This document shows positions 14,601 through 26,680 of a stretch of 64,000 bases of DNA, in pieces. The notes beneath the pieces are model-generated. The model searched no databases, was not told the origin of the DNA, and worked only from the letters and a program-made list of their open reading frames with translations. The translations under genes and the position numbers were made by a program. This DNA is from Cordylochernes scorpioides (taxonomy: Eukaryota; Arthropoda; Arachnida; Pseudoscorpiones; Chernetidae), in contig CP092882.1 of assembly GCA_030710605.1 (NCBI GenBank), positions 2,995,319-3,059,318 on the forward strand, given 5' to 3'. Each line of letters begins with the position of its first letter. Position 1 is the first letter of the stretch.

Positions 14601-17600
14601 AGGATGGAATCTATGCATACAGCTCTAATACTGTATTGTACAATTATATGGGTGAAGGATGGAATCTATGCATACAGCTCTAATACTGTATTGTACAATT
14701 ATATGGGTGAAGGATGGAATCTATGCATACAGCTCTAATACTGTATTGTACAATTATATGGGAAGGATGGAATCTATGCATACAGCTCTAATACTGTATT
14801 GTACAATTATATGGGTGAAGGATGGAATCTATGCATACAGCTCTAATACTGTATTGTACAATTATATGGGTGAAGGATGGAATCTATGCATACAGCTCTA
14901 ATACTGTATTGTACAATTATATGGGTGAAGGATGGAATCTATGCATACAGCTCTAATACTGTATTGTACAATTATATGGGTGAAGGATGGAATCTATGCA
15001 TACAGCTCTAATACTGTATTGTACAATTATATGGGTGAAGGATGGAATCTATGCATACAGCTCTAATACTGTATTGTACAATTATATGGGTGAAGGATGG
15101 AATCTATGCATACAGCTCTAATACTGTATTGTACAATTATATGGGTGATGGATGGAATCTATGCATACAGCTCTAATACTGTATCGTACAATTATATGGG
15201 TGAAGGATGGAATCTATGCATACAGCTCTAATACTGTATCGTACAATTATATGGGTGAAGGATGGAATCTATGCACACAGCTCTAATACTGTATCGTACA
15301 ATTATATGGGTGAAGGATGGAATCTATGCATACAGCTCTAATACTGTATTGTACAATTATATGGGTGAAGGATGGAATCTATGCACACAGCTCTAATACT
15401 GTATCGTACAATTATATGGGTGAAGGATGGAATCTATGCACACAGCTCTAATACTGTATCGTACAATTATATGGGTGAAGGATGGAATCTATGCATACAG
15501 CTCTAATACTGTATCGTACAATTATATGGGTGAAGGATGGAATCTATGCATACAGCTCTAATACTGTATCGTACAATTATATGGGTGAAGGATGGAATCT
15601 ATGCATACAGCTCTAATACTGTATTGTACAATTATATGGGTGAAGGATGGAATCTATGCATACAGCTCTAATACTGTATCGTACAATTATATGGGTGAAG
15701 GATGGAATCTATGCACACAGCTCTAATACTGTATTGTACAATTATATGGGTGAAGGATGGAATCTATGCATACAGCTCTAATACTGTATTGTACAATTAT
15801 ATGGGTGAAGGATGGAATCTATGCACACAGCTCTAATACTGTATCGTACAATTATATGGGTGAAGGATGGAATCTATGCATACAGCTCTAATACTGTATG
15901 TACAATTATATGGGTGAAGGATGGAATCTATGCATACAGCTCTAATACTGTATTGTACAATTATATGGGTGAAGGATGGAATCTATGCATACAGCTCTAA
16001 TACTGTATTGTACAATTATATGGGTGAAGGATGGAATCTATGCATACAGCTCTAATACTGTATTGTACAATTATATGGGTGAAGGATGGAATCTATGCAT
16101 ACAGCTCTAATACTGTATTGTACAATTATATGGGTGAAGGATGGAATCTATGCATACAGCTCTAATACTGTATTGTACAATTATATGGGTGAAGGATGGA
16201 ATCTATGCATACAGCTCTAATACTGTATTGTACAATTATATGGGTGAAGGATGGAATCTATGCATACAGCTCTAATACTGTATTGTACAATTATATGGGT
16301 GAAGGATGGAATCTATGCATACAGCTCTAATACTGTATTGTACAATTATATGGGTGAAGGATGGAATCTATGCATACAGCTCTAATACTGTATTGTACAA
16401 TTATATGGGTGAAGGATGGAATCTATGCATACAGCTCTAATACTGTATTGTACAATTATATGGGTGAAGGATGGAATCTATGCATACAGCTCTAATACTG
16501 TATTGTACAATTATATGGGTGAAGGATGGAATCTATGCATACAGCTCTAATACTGTATTGTACAATTATATGGGTGAAGGATGGAATCTATGCATACAGC
16601 TCTAATACTGTATTGTACAATTATATGGGTGAAGGATGGAATCTATGCATACAGCTCTAATACTGTATTGTACAATTATATAGGTGAAGGATGGAATCTA
16701 TGCATACAGCTCTAATACTGTATTGTACAATTATATGGGTGAAGGATGGAATCTATGCACACAGCTCTAATACTGTATTGTACAATTATATGGGTGAAGG
16801 ATGGAATCTATGCATACAGCTCTAATACTGTATTGTACAATTATATGGGTGAAGGATGGAATCTATGCATACAGCTCTAATACTGTATTGTACAATTATA
16901 TGGGTGAAGGATGGAATCTATGCATACAGCTCTAATACTGTATCTGTACAATTATATGGGTGAAGGATGGAATCTATGCACACAGCTCTAATACTGTATT
17001 GTACAATTATATGGGTGAAGGATGGAATCTATGCATACAGCTCTAATACTGTATTGTACAATTATATGGGTGAAGGATGGAATCTATGCACACAGCTCTA
17101 ATACTGTATCGTACAATTATATGGGTGAAGGATGGAATCTATGCACACAGCTCTAATACTGTATCGTACAATTATATGGGTGAAGGATGGAATCTATGCA
17201 TACAGCTCTAATACTGTATCGTACAATTATATGGGTGAAGGATGGAATCTATGCATACAGCTCTAATACTGTATCGTACAATTATATGGGTGAAGGATGG
17301 AATCTATGCATACAGCTCTAATACTGTATTGTACAATTATATGGGTGAAGGATGGAATCTATGCACACAGCTCTAATACTGTATTGTACAATTATATGGG
17401 TGAAGGATGGAATCTATGCATACAGCTCTAATACTGTATTGTACAATTATATGGGTGAAGGATGGAATCTATGCATACAGCTCTAATACTGTATTGTACA
17501 ATTATATGGGTGAAGGATGGAATCTATGCACACAGCTCTAATACTGTATCGTACAATTATATGGGTGAAGGATGGAATCTATGCACACAGCTCTAATACT

Positions 17601-18638
17601 GTATCGTACAATTATATGGGTGAAGGATGGAATCTATGCACACAGCTCTAATACTGTATCGTACAATTATATGGGTGAAGGATGGAATCTATGCACACAG
17701 CTCTAATACTGTATCGTACAATTATATGGGTGAAGGATGGAATCTATGCACACAGCTCTAATACTGTATCGTACAATTATATGGGTGAAGGATGGAATCT
17801 ATGCACACAGCTCTAATACTGTATCGTACAATTATATGGGTGAAGGATGGAATCTATGCACACAGCTCTAATACTGTATCGTACAATTATATGGGTGAAG
17901 GATGGAATCTATGCACACAGCTCTAATACTGTATCGTACAATTATATGGGTGAAGGATGGAATCTATGCACACAGCTCTAATACTGTATCGTACAATTAT
18001 ATGGGTGAAGGATGGAATCTATGCATACAGCTCTAATACTGTATCGTACAATTATATGGGTGAAGGATGGAATCTATGCATACAGCTCTAATACTGTATT
18101 GTACAATTATATGGGTGAAGGATGGAATCTATGCACACAGCTCTAATACTGTATTGTACAATTATATGGGTGAAGGATGGAATCTATGCATACAGCTCTA
18201 ATACTGTATTGTACAATTATATGGGTGAAGGATGGAATCTATGCATACAGCTCTAATACTGTATTGTACAATTATATGGGTGAAGGATGGAATCTATGCA
18301 TACAGCTCTAATACTGTATTGTACAATTATATGGGTGATGGATGGAATCTATGCATACAGCTCTAATTACTGTATCGTACAATTATATGGGTGAAGGATG
18401 GAATCTATGCATACAGCTCTAATACTGTATCGTACAATTATATGGGTGAAGGATGGAATCTATGCATACAGCTCTAATACTGTATTGTACAATTATATGG
18501 GTGAAGGATGGAATCTATGCACACAGCTCTAATACTGTATCGTACAATTATATGGGTGAAGGATGGAATCTATGCACACAGCTCTAATACTGTATCGTAC
18601 AATTATATGGGTGAAGGATGGAATCTATGCACACAGCT
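2659..18638. repeat. 55-bp satellite array, about 290 copies, with higher-order repeats
   Basis: A 55-bp unit (agctctaatactgtattgta / caattatatgggtgaagg / atggaatctatgcat) repeats without interruption for 16 kb. Two diagnostic sites vary: tatTgtac/tatCgtac and gcaTac/gcaCac. The order of variants forms a longer pattern that recurs starting near 5801, 7287, 8832, 13124 and 16974. The first two copies are 1,486 bp apart, about 27 units. The unit length is not a multiple of three and one frame has a stop, so the short reading frames are not genes. Blocks with many one-base indels (about 4745-5530 and 9670-14570) look like unpolished consensus. Confidence 0.97.
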
Positions 18639-18750
18639 AAGAACCAAAATGTCCTTTAGGAAGCAATGCCTTCTTACTGGGGAGTTGCTAATTAGAAAAA
18701 AGATATTTTTGGCAATGGCCTCCCGTAACCCCCACAATAAATAGGTGGTG
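18639..18750. mobile_element. Fragment of MITE family 4, right flank of the satellite
   Basis: The sequence aaaatgtcctttaggaagca and gagttgctaattag match the interior of the CAGTAGAACCTCC family (best copy 22386-22534). The left end is replaced by the satellite. Confidence 0.6.
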
Positions 18751-18855
18751 GTGGGACTGAGAACCCCCAACATCAAACCTGGCTGATGTCTCCTCCGTTG
18801 TTTCAAACTGAAATGTCTGAAGCAGCCAAGAATCTACTGAGTATGCAAATATATC

Positions 18856-18942
18856 AGTCAGGGGATTACTCCCCAATTCACATCCCAGACAGATGGATAG
18901 ATCAGCAACAACTGATGCTTCCAAACCCCCTCACTAACACAT
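18856..18942 (+). repeat. Inverted-repeat partner of 21190-21277
   Basis: About 85 bp (for example cagacagatggatagatcag) is found again in reverse complement at 21190-21277, with a few mismatches. The pair encloses a SINE copy and a pogo-like element. The origin is unknown. Confidence 0.7.
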
Positions 18943-19089
18943 TGTTTACACAGTCATTGAGTACCATAGCCCAGCTTGTGGTTCCACCACTTGGCTGGTA
19001 CAGAGTTGTAGCCTTCTATAAAAGTAACCTCAGTATAACCCCATGTAACATGGGGTACTATTGTCATTAAACATCATGGTGGGGGTTAT

Positions 19090-19377
19090 AAGGTGAGCTG
19101 GTGTCTGGACAACTGGTCACTTTTTGACAACCATGACTCAGGATCAAATCCTGCCCTGAACACTTTTCTAAAAAAAAATTGCTTCAATGATCCCTGATTC
19201 TTGAAAAAGTCCAACCTCACCAGTGAGTGACGTTAACCAAACAGGGTTCTAGCTCCTTGTAAGTGTGAAAATTGAACTGCTTTCAGCATGTGTAGACATG
19301 TGCTGTACTTGCAGTAAAATCAGGTGTTAATTAGCCACCATGATTATCATGGCTTGTATTACATATACTAGGGAAAT
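19090..19377 (+). mobile_element. SINE-A copy, diverged
   Basis: The head (aggatcaaatcctgccctga), body (ttcttgaaaaagtccaacct) and tail (ccaccatgattatcatgg) are all recognisable. It ends just before the pogo-like element at 19381. Confidence 0.6.
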
Positions 19378-19380
19378 ATA

Positions 19381-20592
19381 CAGTAAAACCCCGCTAAGAC
19401 GAACCATGGATATAACAAACCTTCCCTTATAACGAACCCATCGAAAATCCCAATTCCATTCCATTAAAATTACCATTGTTATAACGAACTTTTCACTTTT
19501 CAAACTAGCGAACTATCGCTATAACGAACCCAATTTTGGTCCCAAAATATTAAATCTATCAAAAATACCATGCTTAAAACGAACTTCTAATTTTAATTCC
19601 AAAATTATAATTTTCAAAACTAATTAAAATTTTGTGTGAGCTCTAGCTCACAGATCGCAATTCAAAACAAAGAATTTAGCGACATTGGGTGTTTTTATTT
19701 ACGTTCTATTTTTATACTGCGCCCTTTTATAAATTTTTCATGCCTTATTGAAAACTAAATTTCTTAACTCTACATTAGGAAAATTCCTTAAAACATGATT
19801 TAAATTATTAAAACCAGTTTTAAAAGATAAAGTGCCAAAGAAAAAGTCGCTCGTACCAAGATATCACTTGAAAAGAAATTAACCATCATAAAAGCTATTG
19901 AGACCGGTACATCGCAAGCGGAACTTCGGAAGAAAATGAAAATGAGCAAAAGTAGCATTTCTACGATATGGGGCAAAAAAGAAGACTAAAAAAAAATGCT
20001 ACAAAGAGGAATCAATCCCAACTATTGCCGCTATCGTCAGTGTCATTACCCACTTTTAGAAGCCTTGTATACGTGGTTAGTACAAGCTAGGCTTCATTTA
20101 AAAAAAATGAAGATTTCTTTGCTAGATATGAAACCAAATTTTTGAGGAATATGTTAAAGCAGAAAAAATAACAGACTTCTTCAAGTAAGCCTTTGTATCC
20201 TATATTGTAATATAATATTTATTTATATAAAATATATTGTTATACCTTTTAAAATATTATTAATAAAGTTTTTATTTAATTTTTATATATAAGGTATACT
20301 TTTCTTGGATTTTTTTGACATATGGGGGGCAGGTTGCATTTATACTAATTAAATTATCAGAGGAACTGATCAAAAAGGCAATATTTTCACATGATTTAGT
20401 TTTTATTTTAATATATAGAAATAGGTTAATTTAGGGGGGAAAAAGCAGCCAATATTAAGAGGTAGCCTTTTTTTTTTTTTTTTTGCACATGCCCTTTAAT
20501 TATATCCTCAAAAAAATTTAAATACCCAAACCGTGGCTATAGTGAACCAAAAGTCCCGTCCCAATGGGGTTCACTATAGAGGGGTTTTACTG
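19381..20592 (+). mobile_element. Internally deleted pogo/Tigger-like DNA transposon
   Basis: The terminal inverted repeats are cagtaaaaccccgctaagac and, inverted, ggggttttactg. A TA duplication sits on each side. At about 19840-19990 a broken reading frame gives a CENP-B/psq-type helix-turn-helix segment ([13 protein letters not shown]...SISTIWGKK). At about 20160-20188 it gives the transposase C-terminus KITDFFK and a stop. The DDE catalytic core that should lie between is missing, so the copy cannot move by itself. It is nearly identical to 55343-56605. Confidence 0.85.
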
Positions 20593-22137
20593 TAATAATA
20601 GTAAAAAAATGTAGTAATTTCAACCCAGGTTATAACAACCAAAGTGATGTGGTAGAGATCACCAGTTAGGTCAAGGTGACATATTATGGAATATAGAATG
20701 TGTCTGTGTAATAAACCTCCCGGCACAGGTCTTCATTCTCTCTGATTTGGTTCATACCAAGCAATTGGTTGCTTTAGGCCTTGTGTATATATTCAGTTAT
20801 CAGTATATTTAGTAATAGCAATAGAACTCTATAATTTCTACAGATCAATTGTAAATAGTAGATTATTATACAAAAGAGATAGTGAGGAAAGTGTTAGAAT
20901 AGATGTGTAAATAAATCTCTTTAAAACAAAGGCTCAGGTGCACATTCCTCATGTGAGAAAAAAAATTACTGTATTATTTTGTTGTTGTATGGCGAATCCA
21001 TACAGGGCAATGGGCCCTAATAAAAGCCTTTTTGTTGTTGTATATTTAGTATTAGTTCCCTTAGCTTAGAATTGTGTACCAGATGGTACAATTTGGATTA
21101 GAGATTATAACATATGTATGGTCATTATACAGTGCAGGACCTGGAGTGTCAGGATCCTATAGTAGATGGGATTACACCAGCCGTGTCAACAATATTAGTG
21201 AGGGGGTTTGGAAGCATCAGTTGTTGCTGATCCATCTATCTGTCTGTGATGTGAATTGTGGAGTAATCCCCTGATTGCACCCAGAGGATGGATACAAATA
21301 GAAAGTCCTGACTAGCTATTGTGTTACCCCGTGTAATAATATGGAAATTTTGGGGAAATGTGTATTCTTCCATTCCTTCCTTCCTATCAGACCTACCTGT
21401 AGAATCAAAACCTCCAACGAGAGACCAGTGTTTTTCAGACTGTCGTCTCTTTTAGAAAGGTTTGGCAGAAAGAGGAATTTTATATACAAAGCTTTAGTAT
21501 AAAATATATATATGAGAAAATGCTTGTGTAAGCGGTCAGAACATTTAATATCCACAAATGGACAAAACTTTAAAAAAGTTGTACATTTTATCATGTATAT
21601 TGGGACTTGGACAATAAGCTGATATGGTGCAATTTGAATTATAGATTATAAACACGATGTAATAAGACCAAATCCAAATAAATAAATGCTGTTAGCTGTT
21701 ACCGAAATGGTTGGATTTGGTCTCTTCTTCTTTTTTATCTCCCCTCAATCATATTACGGTATCAAGCTTGTAAAGTTGACAACCATATCATGATTACCTT
21801 GTGTTTATAACTCTAAAGATATTTGATACACATTGACCTTTATTGAAGACACGTAGGATAAACAAAATAGCCTCTGTCTTAAAAATGACTAGTTACATCA
21901 AAGACTTTCTATTTTCTTAAGTTTTACCCCTGAGTGTAAAACCTATATATTTCCAAACTTTTCCTTTAGCTAAAAGTGAACAATTTAGAGGTGTGTGAGA
22001 TGTATAGAAGGTTGAGAGTTCTAGGAATACCATGCTAGCCATGTTTTGTTCTGTTGCCCCTTCACTTGTTGTTCATTATGGGTCCACCTGGGTGTATCCA
22101 GCAGTGTTAAGCACTGGTGATTGATGTAAATCCAAGC
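20593..22137. other. No gene seen; repeat fragments
   Basis: The stretch holds the inverted-repeat partner (21190-21277), MITE family 1 remnants around 21620-21725, and minus-strand LINE 3'-end sequence near 21735-21790 (aagcttgtaaagttgac, as at 44340). It also holds a family 5 sequence near 21560-21900. I see no exon with support. Confidence 0.5.
21190..21277 (-). repeat. Inverted-repeat partner of 18856-18942
   Basis: The reverse complement of 18856-18942 (tgatccatctatctgtctgt), about 2.3 kb away. Confidence 0.7.
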
Positions 22138-22281
22138 TACAAGAAAATAAGACCAAATCCAAATAAATTAAATGTGTGACATTTCAGTAACTACTCTGTT
22201 ACAGAAACGTCACACACTATTTGGATTTGGTCTTATTTTCTTGTAGCTATAATCTATAATCCAAATTGTGCTTTATCATAA
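22138..22281. mobile_element. Foldback MITE family 1, complete short copy
   Basis: The arms caagaaaataagaccaaatc and its inverse meet around gtgacatttcagtaac...gttacagaaacgtcac. The copy can fold into one hairpin. Confidence 0.8.
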
Positions 22282-22385
22282 AATCCAAGTTCAAATTTGA
22301 TTTAAAAAAAAATAACTTTACTTTAAAAATAATATATAAGTAAAATGCTTTTATTAAATATAAAAGTATAAGTAAAAATTATATA

Positions 22386-22534
22386 CAGTAGAACCTCCTT
22401 GTAAAGGACACCTATTTGCAGAGCTAAAGTGTCTTTTAGGGAGAGGTGTCCTTTTACTGGAGAGTTGATGATTAGTAAAAATGGTAATTTTGCAAATGAG
22501 CGCATGTCCTCACATGGAGGAGGTTGTTCCACTG
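22386..22534. mobile_element. MITE family 4, 149 bp, CAGTAGAACCTCC ends, TA duplication
   Basis: It starts cagtagaacctccttg and ends ggaggttgttccactg, with TA immediately outside both ends. The interior reads gtcttttagggagaggtgtc. The end sequence and TA target suggest a Tc1/mariner-superfamily (pogo-like) transposase moved it; that is inferred. Confidence 0.8.
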
Positions 22535-22780
22535 TATAATCTTTATAGAGATTATAAATAAAAGACAATTCGCTGAGGGAAGAATTTCTTTTTTAATCAC
22601 AACAATACAAGCCTTCGGGCACAACAGCCCTTCAACAGGTATAACCACGGTACTAAAACTTTATAAATGATTCTATAAAATTGAAGTGGCTGAACAGCGG
22701 TGACCCTCCCATTGCTGTTTAATATCCCAGACCTTGTATAGAGAACTACAGGATTGCTGATGTCTGATTGCTGTGAGCAG

Positions 22781-23172
22781 GAAGAGGGACGGCCCAGAAT
22801 GGAGGTGGCACCAGATGAGGGCAGCGGTGCTGAGCCGGTTCATCTGGCTCTTCTCCCGCGTGAGCTCCCTGGAGCAGTCCATCCGGGAGTGCATCGAGGC
22901 CCAGAAGAGGGTGGCTGCGGCACGGAGGCTGAGGCACAATGTGCCCGAGGGGGCCTGTGCCCGCACAGTGCCTGCTGCAGGCCTGCCCCGCAGACAGCTC
23001 TACACCCCCGGGGGCTCACCCCTCCCTGCCAGCTGCACGTGCTGGTGCCAGGATCTGCCCCTCCAGTGCTCCCTCTGCCTTGGCCACTACCACCCTGGTG
23101 GGGAGGGTCCCCCCGGCCAACGACTGACCACCCTGGAGCCCTCCCTGCACCCCAACCTCTCCCTCAACCTGG
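22781..23172 (+). CDS. KANSL1: KANSL1-like exon (first one visible)
   Basis: The exon follows gctgtgagcag and ends before donor gtaaat. After one carried base it reads KRDGPEWRW, then SRFIWLFSRVSSLEQSIREC, a segment matching the conserved helical region of KANSL1 (W...RV..LE..IR). It then gives a Cys-rich patch, CTCWCQDLPLQCSLC, similar to the CxxC-type stretch in KANSL1, followed by SLHPNLSLNL. KANSL1 is the scaffold of the NSL complex, which carries the acetyltransferase KAT8/MOF in the nucleus. The exon leaves one base, completed in the next exon as Asp. An overlapping frame is also open here, but only this one joins in phase. Upstream exons were not found, so the gene start is unknown. 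Confidence 0.72.
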
Positions 23173-23618
23173 GTAAATAACTACCTGTCTATAAGTTGTT
23201 GTTAGGTCAAACTCCCATCAGAGACCATTGCCTAAAACTGCTCTTTTCCGGTCATGGTCTTTCTCTTATTAGAGACTATCATGTCAGGCCAAGGAGAGAC
23301 CAGCCATGATATCTCATGAAAGACTATACTGTGTTTTTGACCAGTTTTGTCCTCCCATTGTGAGCCCATCTGATTCAATCAGTCCTTGTGTATTGTAAAG
23401 AATCTGTATTCCAGCTAAACAAGTTTTAAAACCTCTAGTATACATCTCTTCTGGTCAATTCTGTCTCCATGGTCCATTCAACATGCTCTTTTAATAAGGT
23501 TTCTATCCTCCTTCCATGACATATCCCATACCTAGTGGTTCTACACTAGTTGTGAATGGTGGCTCCAAAGGAGCAACAGTGAAGTGCTGAGCTCTGAAAT
23601 AGGAGATTGTGTGTGCAG

Positions 23619-23703
23619 ACATTTCCCTGAGCCAGTACCTCAACAGTCTGGTGACCCCCTCCAACCTCAAGTTTATGAACTGTCTGAAAAAGAAATACAC
23701 CAG
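23619..23703 (+). CDS. KANSL1: KANSL1-like exon
   Basis: Acceptor gtgtgtgcag and donor gtaaag. It reads (D)ISLSQYLNSLVTPSNLKFM...KKKYT, matching the KANSL1 region after the Cys-rich patch (hydrophobic loop then basic stretch). The start phase fits the previous exon. Confidence 0.7.
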
Positions 23704-24687
23704 GTAAAGTCATCACTTTCACACAAAGTTTGTCTACATTCTTGTGTTAACATCTTACAATTTTCTTAAATCTCCTTTACTCTGTTTTGATCTTGTTGCC
23801 TAAAATGCTACCTTTTTAATGATAAAAATGTATCGATGCACTGAGCTGCAATCATAGAAAATGGGAACATGGCTTTTCAGTGGCAAACCCCCAGCAGTTT
23901 TGCCACTGATGCCTGCCTTCCCATTTTTTTTTACCATGGCAGCAAAGAGTGTTGGAATTGTTTAAAATGTTTCAATTTTGCTCATTGTGTTTGGGTTGAA
24001 AGTGTCTGATAAGAGACCAGGCTATGTGGGACTGATAGAATTGGGACTACTCCTCAGAGTACCAATTAATAAGAGCTTGCAATGATAAAGTACTGAGGGA
24101 GGTGACAAACCATTTCAGTAGTTTTCCTCATTGCCTTCGACATAGAGGAAGGAACTAATAGCACCTCACTGTTGAAATTGCTGCTGCTTGCCAGGCTTGA
24201 TATAAATGCAAATTATAAGTGCTTTTTTTTTTTTTTTTCAATTGCAAAATTCGAAATAATTTTTAAAATAATTAATGTCTTCACTAATGAGCTACTCCCA
24301 CCAAATACTGGTAGAAACCCACAGAAAGTTTCAGCACCTGGGATTTACACTCAATGGTAGGGAGGCACCACAAGGAATCAAATGTTGAACCTACTATTCT
24401 GGTGGTCCATGTAAGGAAAGGTTGACCACAATGTAGGATGTGGTGAGTTATAGTGAATAAATTCCTAATGTTGTGTACTGCTGTCTCTCATTACATTTGT
24501 TCCATATAACTCACAAATTACTGGTAAAATAATAATTTAGAAAATGTTACAAAATTGAAATTGTACTGGGATCAGGGTGGATAAATTAAGAAAAAGGTAT
24601 CTCTTTGTTCAACTAAATGTTGTTGGTTACTTGCTGTTGGAATAAATATAAAATAAATTGTTGATATGATTAATCAAGAATGGGGGA

Positions 24688-25008
24688 GGGGTCGGTGGAA
24701 GGCTGGATAAACCGTTTGGTTTTCGACCACTACGACCCGGGTTCGATCCCCGCATTGGACACTTTTTTCTGTTTAAAAAAAAAAATTTAAAATGCTCCAA
24801 TGGCCCCCCGATTCTTGCAAAAGTCCAACCCCACCAGCGAGTGCAAGTAACCAAACGGGGCTCTGGCACATTTGTAAGTGCAAAGTCGAACTGCTTTCAC
24901 ATGTGTAGACATGTGGTGCGCTTACAGTAAAAAAGCAGTCGCTAACTACCCACCATGATTATCATGGCCTGTACCATGTGTACTAGGGATAAGCAAAAAA
25001 AAAAAAAA
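24688..25008 (+). mobile_element. SINE-A copy, good condition, poly(A) tail
   Basis: The tRNA-like head starts ggtcggtggaaggctgg and has B box ggttcgatcc. The body and the tail (tagggataagc plus about 15 A) are intact. It lies in the intron between the exons at 23703 and 25414. Confidence 0.8.
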
Positions 25009-25119
25009 AGAATGGGTATTTATAAAATCTACCCCACTTGCCCAAAATGTAGTTTGGCATCTGCAGCTCCAGAACACATTTTGTATTAAATGTACTAAAC
25101 AGGACTTTTGGGAGAGGCT

Positions 25120-25205
25120 GCTGCTTGTCATAAAACAGCTTGAGGAGCATAAACTCATGGAATTCGTGTAATCTTTACACAAGGTGATAAGAAACAACAA
25201 CAGAA
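25120..25205 (+). mobile_element. 3' end of an AAC-tailed retroelement
   Basis: The stretch ends ggaattcgtgtaatctttac then ...gataagaaacaacaac. The same end occurs at about 26680, 41560 and 45620 (+) and reversed at about 28180, 30320 and 42000. Confidence 0.6.
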
Positions 25206-25413
25206 TGGGTATTTGGCCAATTCTGGAATAATAAAAAATCAACAATTTGTTGATATTTGTTCCGACATATGGGGCAAGCCATCAGCAACTTTTAGTTGCA
25301 CAATCAGGAGATGCCTTTTTTCTTAAAAACAAGAATTGTCCCAGTTAATAAAAAAGATAGTGATGTCTGTCCCCTCCACTGACAGATTAGATAACAAGGT
25401 GGCGGTGTCGCAG

Positions 25414-25481
25414 GTTGAAAAGAGCCCCGCAGGCCCCGTCCCTGTCCAGGTTTGCTGCCAGCAACCTCCTCCTCACAGCAA
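25414..25481 (+). CDS. KANSL1: KANSL1-like exon
   Basis: Acceptor gtgtcgcag and donor gtgagt. It reads (R)LKRAPQAPSLSRFAASNLLL, aligning to the basic KANSL1 stretch with LKHRAP...LVSSFLTTAK. The phase in (two bases carried) and out (one base carried, completing Lys) both fit the neighbours. Confidence 0.7.
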
Positions 25482-26005
25482 GTGAGTACACAAACCTTGT
25501 GCTGTAACCTGTGTGCCCTGACAGAGAGACCACAAGTACTGTACAGGGTGGTAGTAAATCTCGGGAGTCTTTCTCTAGTCATCTCAAATGTTGCCCAACA
25601 AGGCTTAAATTAGCCAACCTACCAACCTGCCAAATGATCTGGTTGATTCCAACATCCCAATGTCCAGACAGGATTGCCCAGTTAATTCAAACATCTTATT
25701 TACATATTTAGGTTGGAAAGGAACATTCAGTTGCATAATCAAGAGGTATCCCTTTTGTAATAAACCCTGCTTTACTTTTAAACTCTAAACACGTGATAGC
25801 TGGTGTAACGGCCTTAAATACCCCCATGTTGGGCTTGCACTACGCTGATGAGAGCCAACAGATGTTTCAAGAAGTTGATATATTTGTTGATAGATGGCAG
25901 TGGGCCATCAATTGCAGGATCAGGAGGTTAGAATATATTTACCAATATAATTTCTATAAATAATGAATATTCCATTGCCAGGTGAGTTGACATGGATTGT
26001 TACAG

Positions 26006-26089
26006 AGGCCCACCAGACAGGCCAGCCCCTCACCCCAGCCCGGAGGAACTCCCTCAGGCTCCGGAGGAAACGGAGGGCATTGGCTCTGG
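26006..26089 (+). CDS. KANSL1: KANSL1-like exon, basic region before PEHE
   Basis: Acceptor gttacag and donor gtgagt. It reads (K)AHQTGQPLTPARRNSLRLRR and continues basic (KRRALAL). KANSL1 has a basic run at the same place, just before the PEHE domain. Confidence 0.68.
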
Positions 26090-26239
26090 GTGAGTAATGC
26101 ATATTTGTACTGTTGTTACCTTGGCTGCATACTTGCAGATAGCACAGTTTGCTTCCACTTGTATCACCAAGTGTACCCGGATGATCTTGTGTTCATTAAA
26201 AGTTGCCACAACTCAATTCTCCCTTGGCAGAGCTAACTG

Positions 26240-26680
26240 CTATAGGACACATCCCCAGGTGGCGGATATGGAAACGACCTTCAGATATGAAGACCAGCTA
26301 TGAAACAAGCAGAATAACTCTGACCAATAAGCAGTCGCGGACCAACAGCAGCATTGTTAGAAGAGGAATAGACCTCTTTAAAAATCCTGACTTCAACTGA
26401 CCCAGTTGATAGACCTCAGCAAGGGTCCCACTTCAGGGATACGGAGAAGCCGCGTCTGTACTCATGTCAGAGTCGGCAGCAAAGGCGTTTGCTTCCATGT
26501 TAGGAATGGCTTCAAATTACAGGCAAAGTCAGACTTTCACCAAAGTGTGCCTGGATCATGGTGCAATGGTCAATGAAAGCTGCACCTCTATACCCCATTC
26601 CATGAGACAGCTCAAGGAGCATGAACTTATGGAATTCATGTAATCTTTACACAATGGGATAAGAAACAACAACAACAATT
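26240..26680 (+). mobile_element. AAC-tailed retroelement remnant
   Basis: Shared with 33120-33380, 41340-41560 and 45490-45620. Conserved words are gacctctttaaaaatcctga and tttcaccaaagtgtgcctgg. It ends in a run of aac. Short conserved translation ([19 protein letters not shown]) suggests the 3' end of a LINE-like element; the family is not identified. Confidence 0.6.

Noticed and set aside
5513-16000. Many 60-99-codon frames in the satellite (MESMHTALILY type)
   Set aside because: Pure satellite translation. 55 bp is not a multiple of three and stops recur every three units; no start context and no conserved protein.
2659-18638. CRISPR-like array
   Set aside because: The repeats touch each other with no unique spacers, and the genome is eukaryotic.
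18786-19070. 94-codon frame right of the satellite
   Set aside because: Overlaps an inverted-repeat arm found again at 21190; no recognisable protein features and no splice support.
22754-23176. 140-codon frame overlapping the first KANSL1-like exon
   Set aside because: Shifted frame of the same GC-rich exon; it lacks the conserved segments and does not join the next exon in phase.
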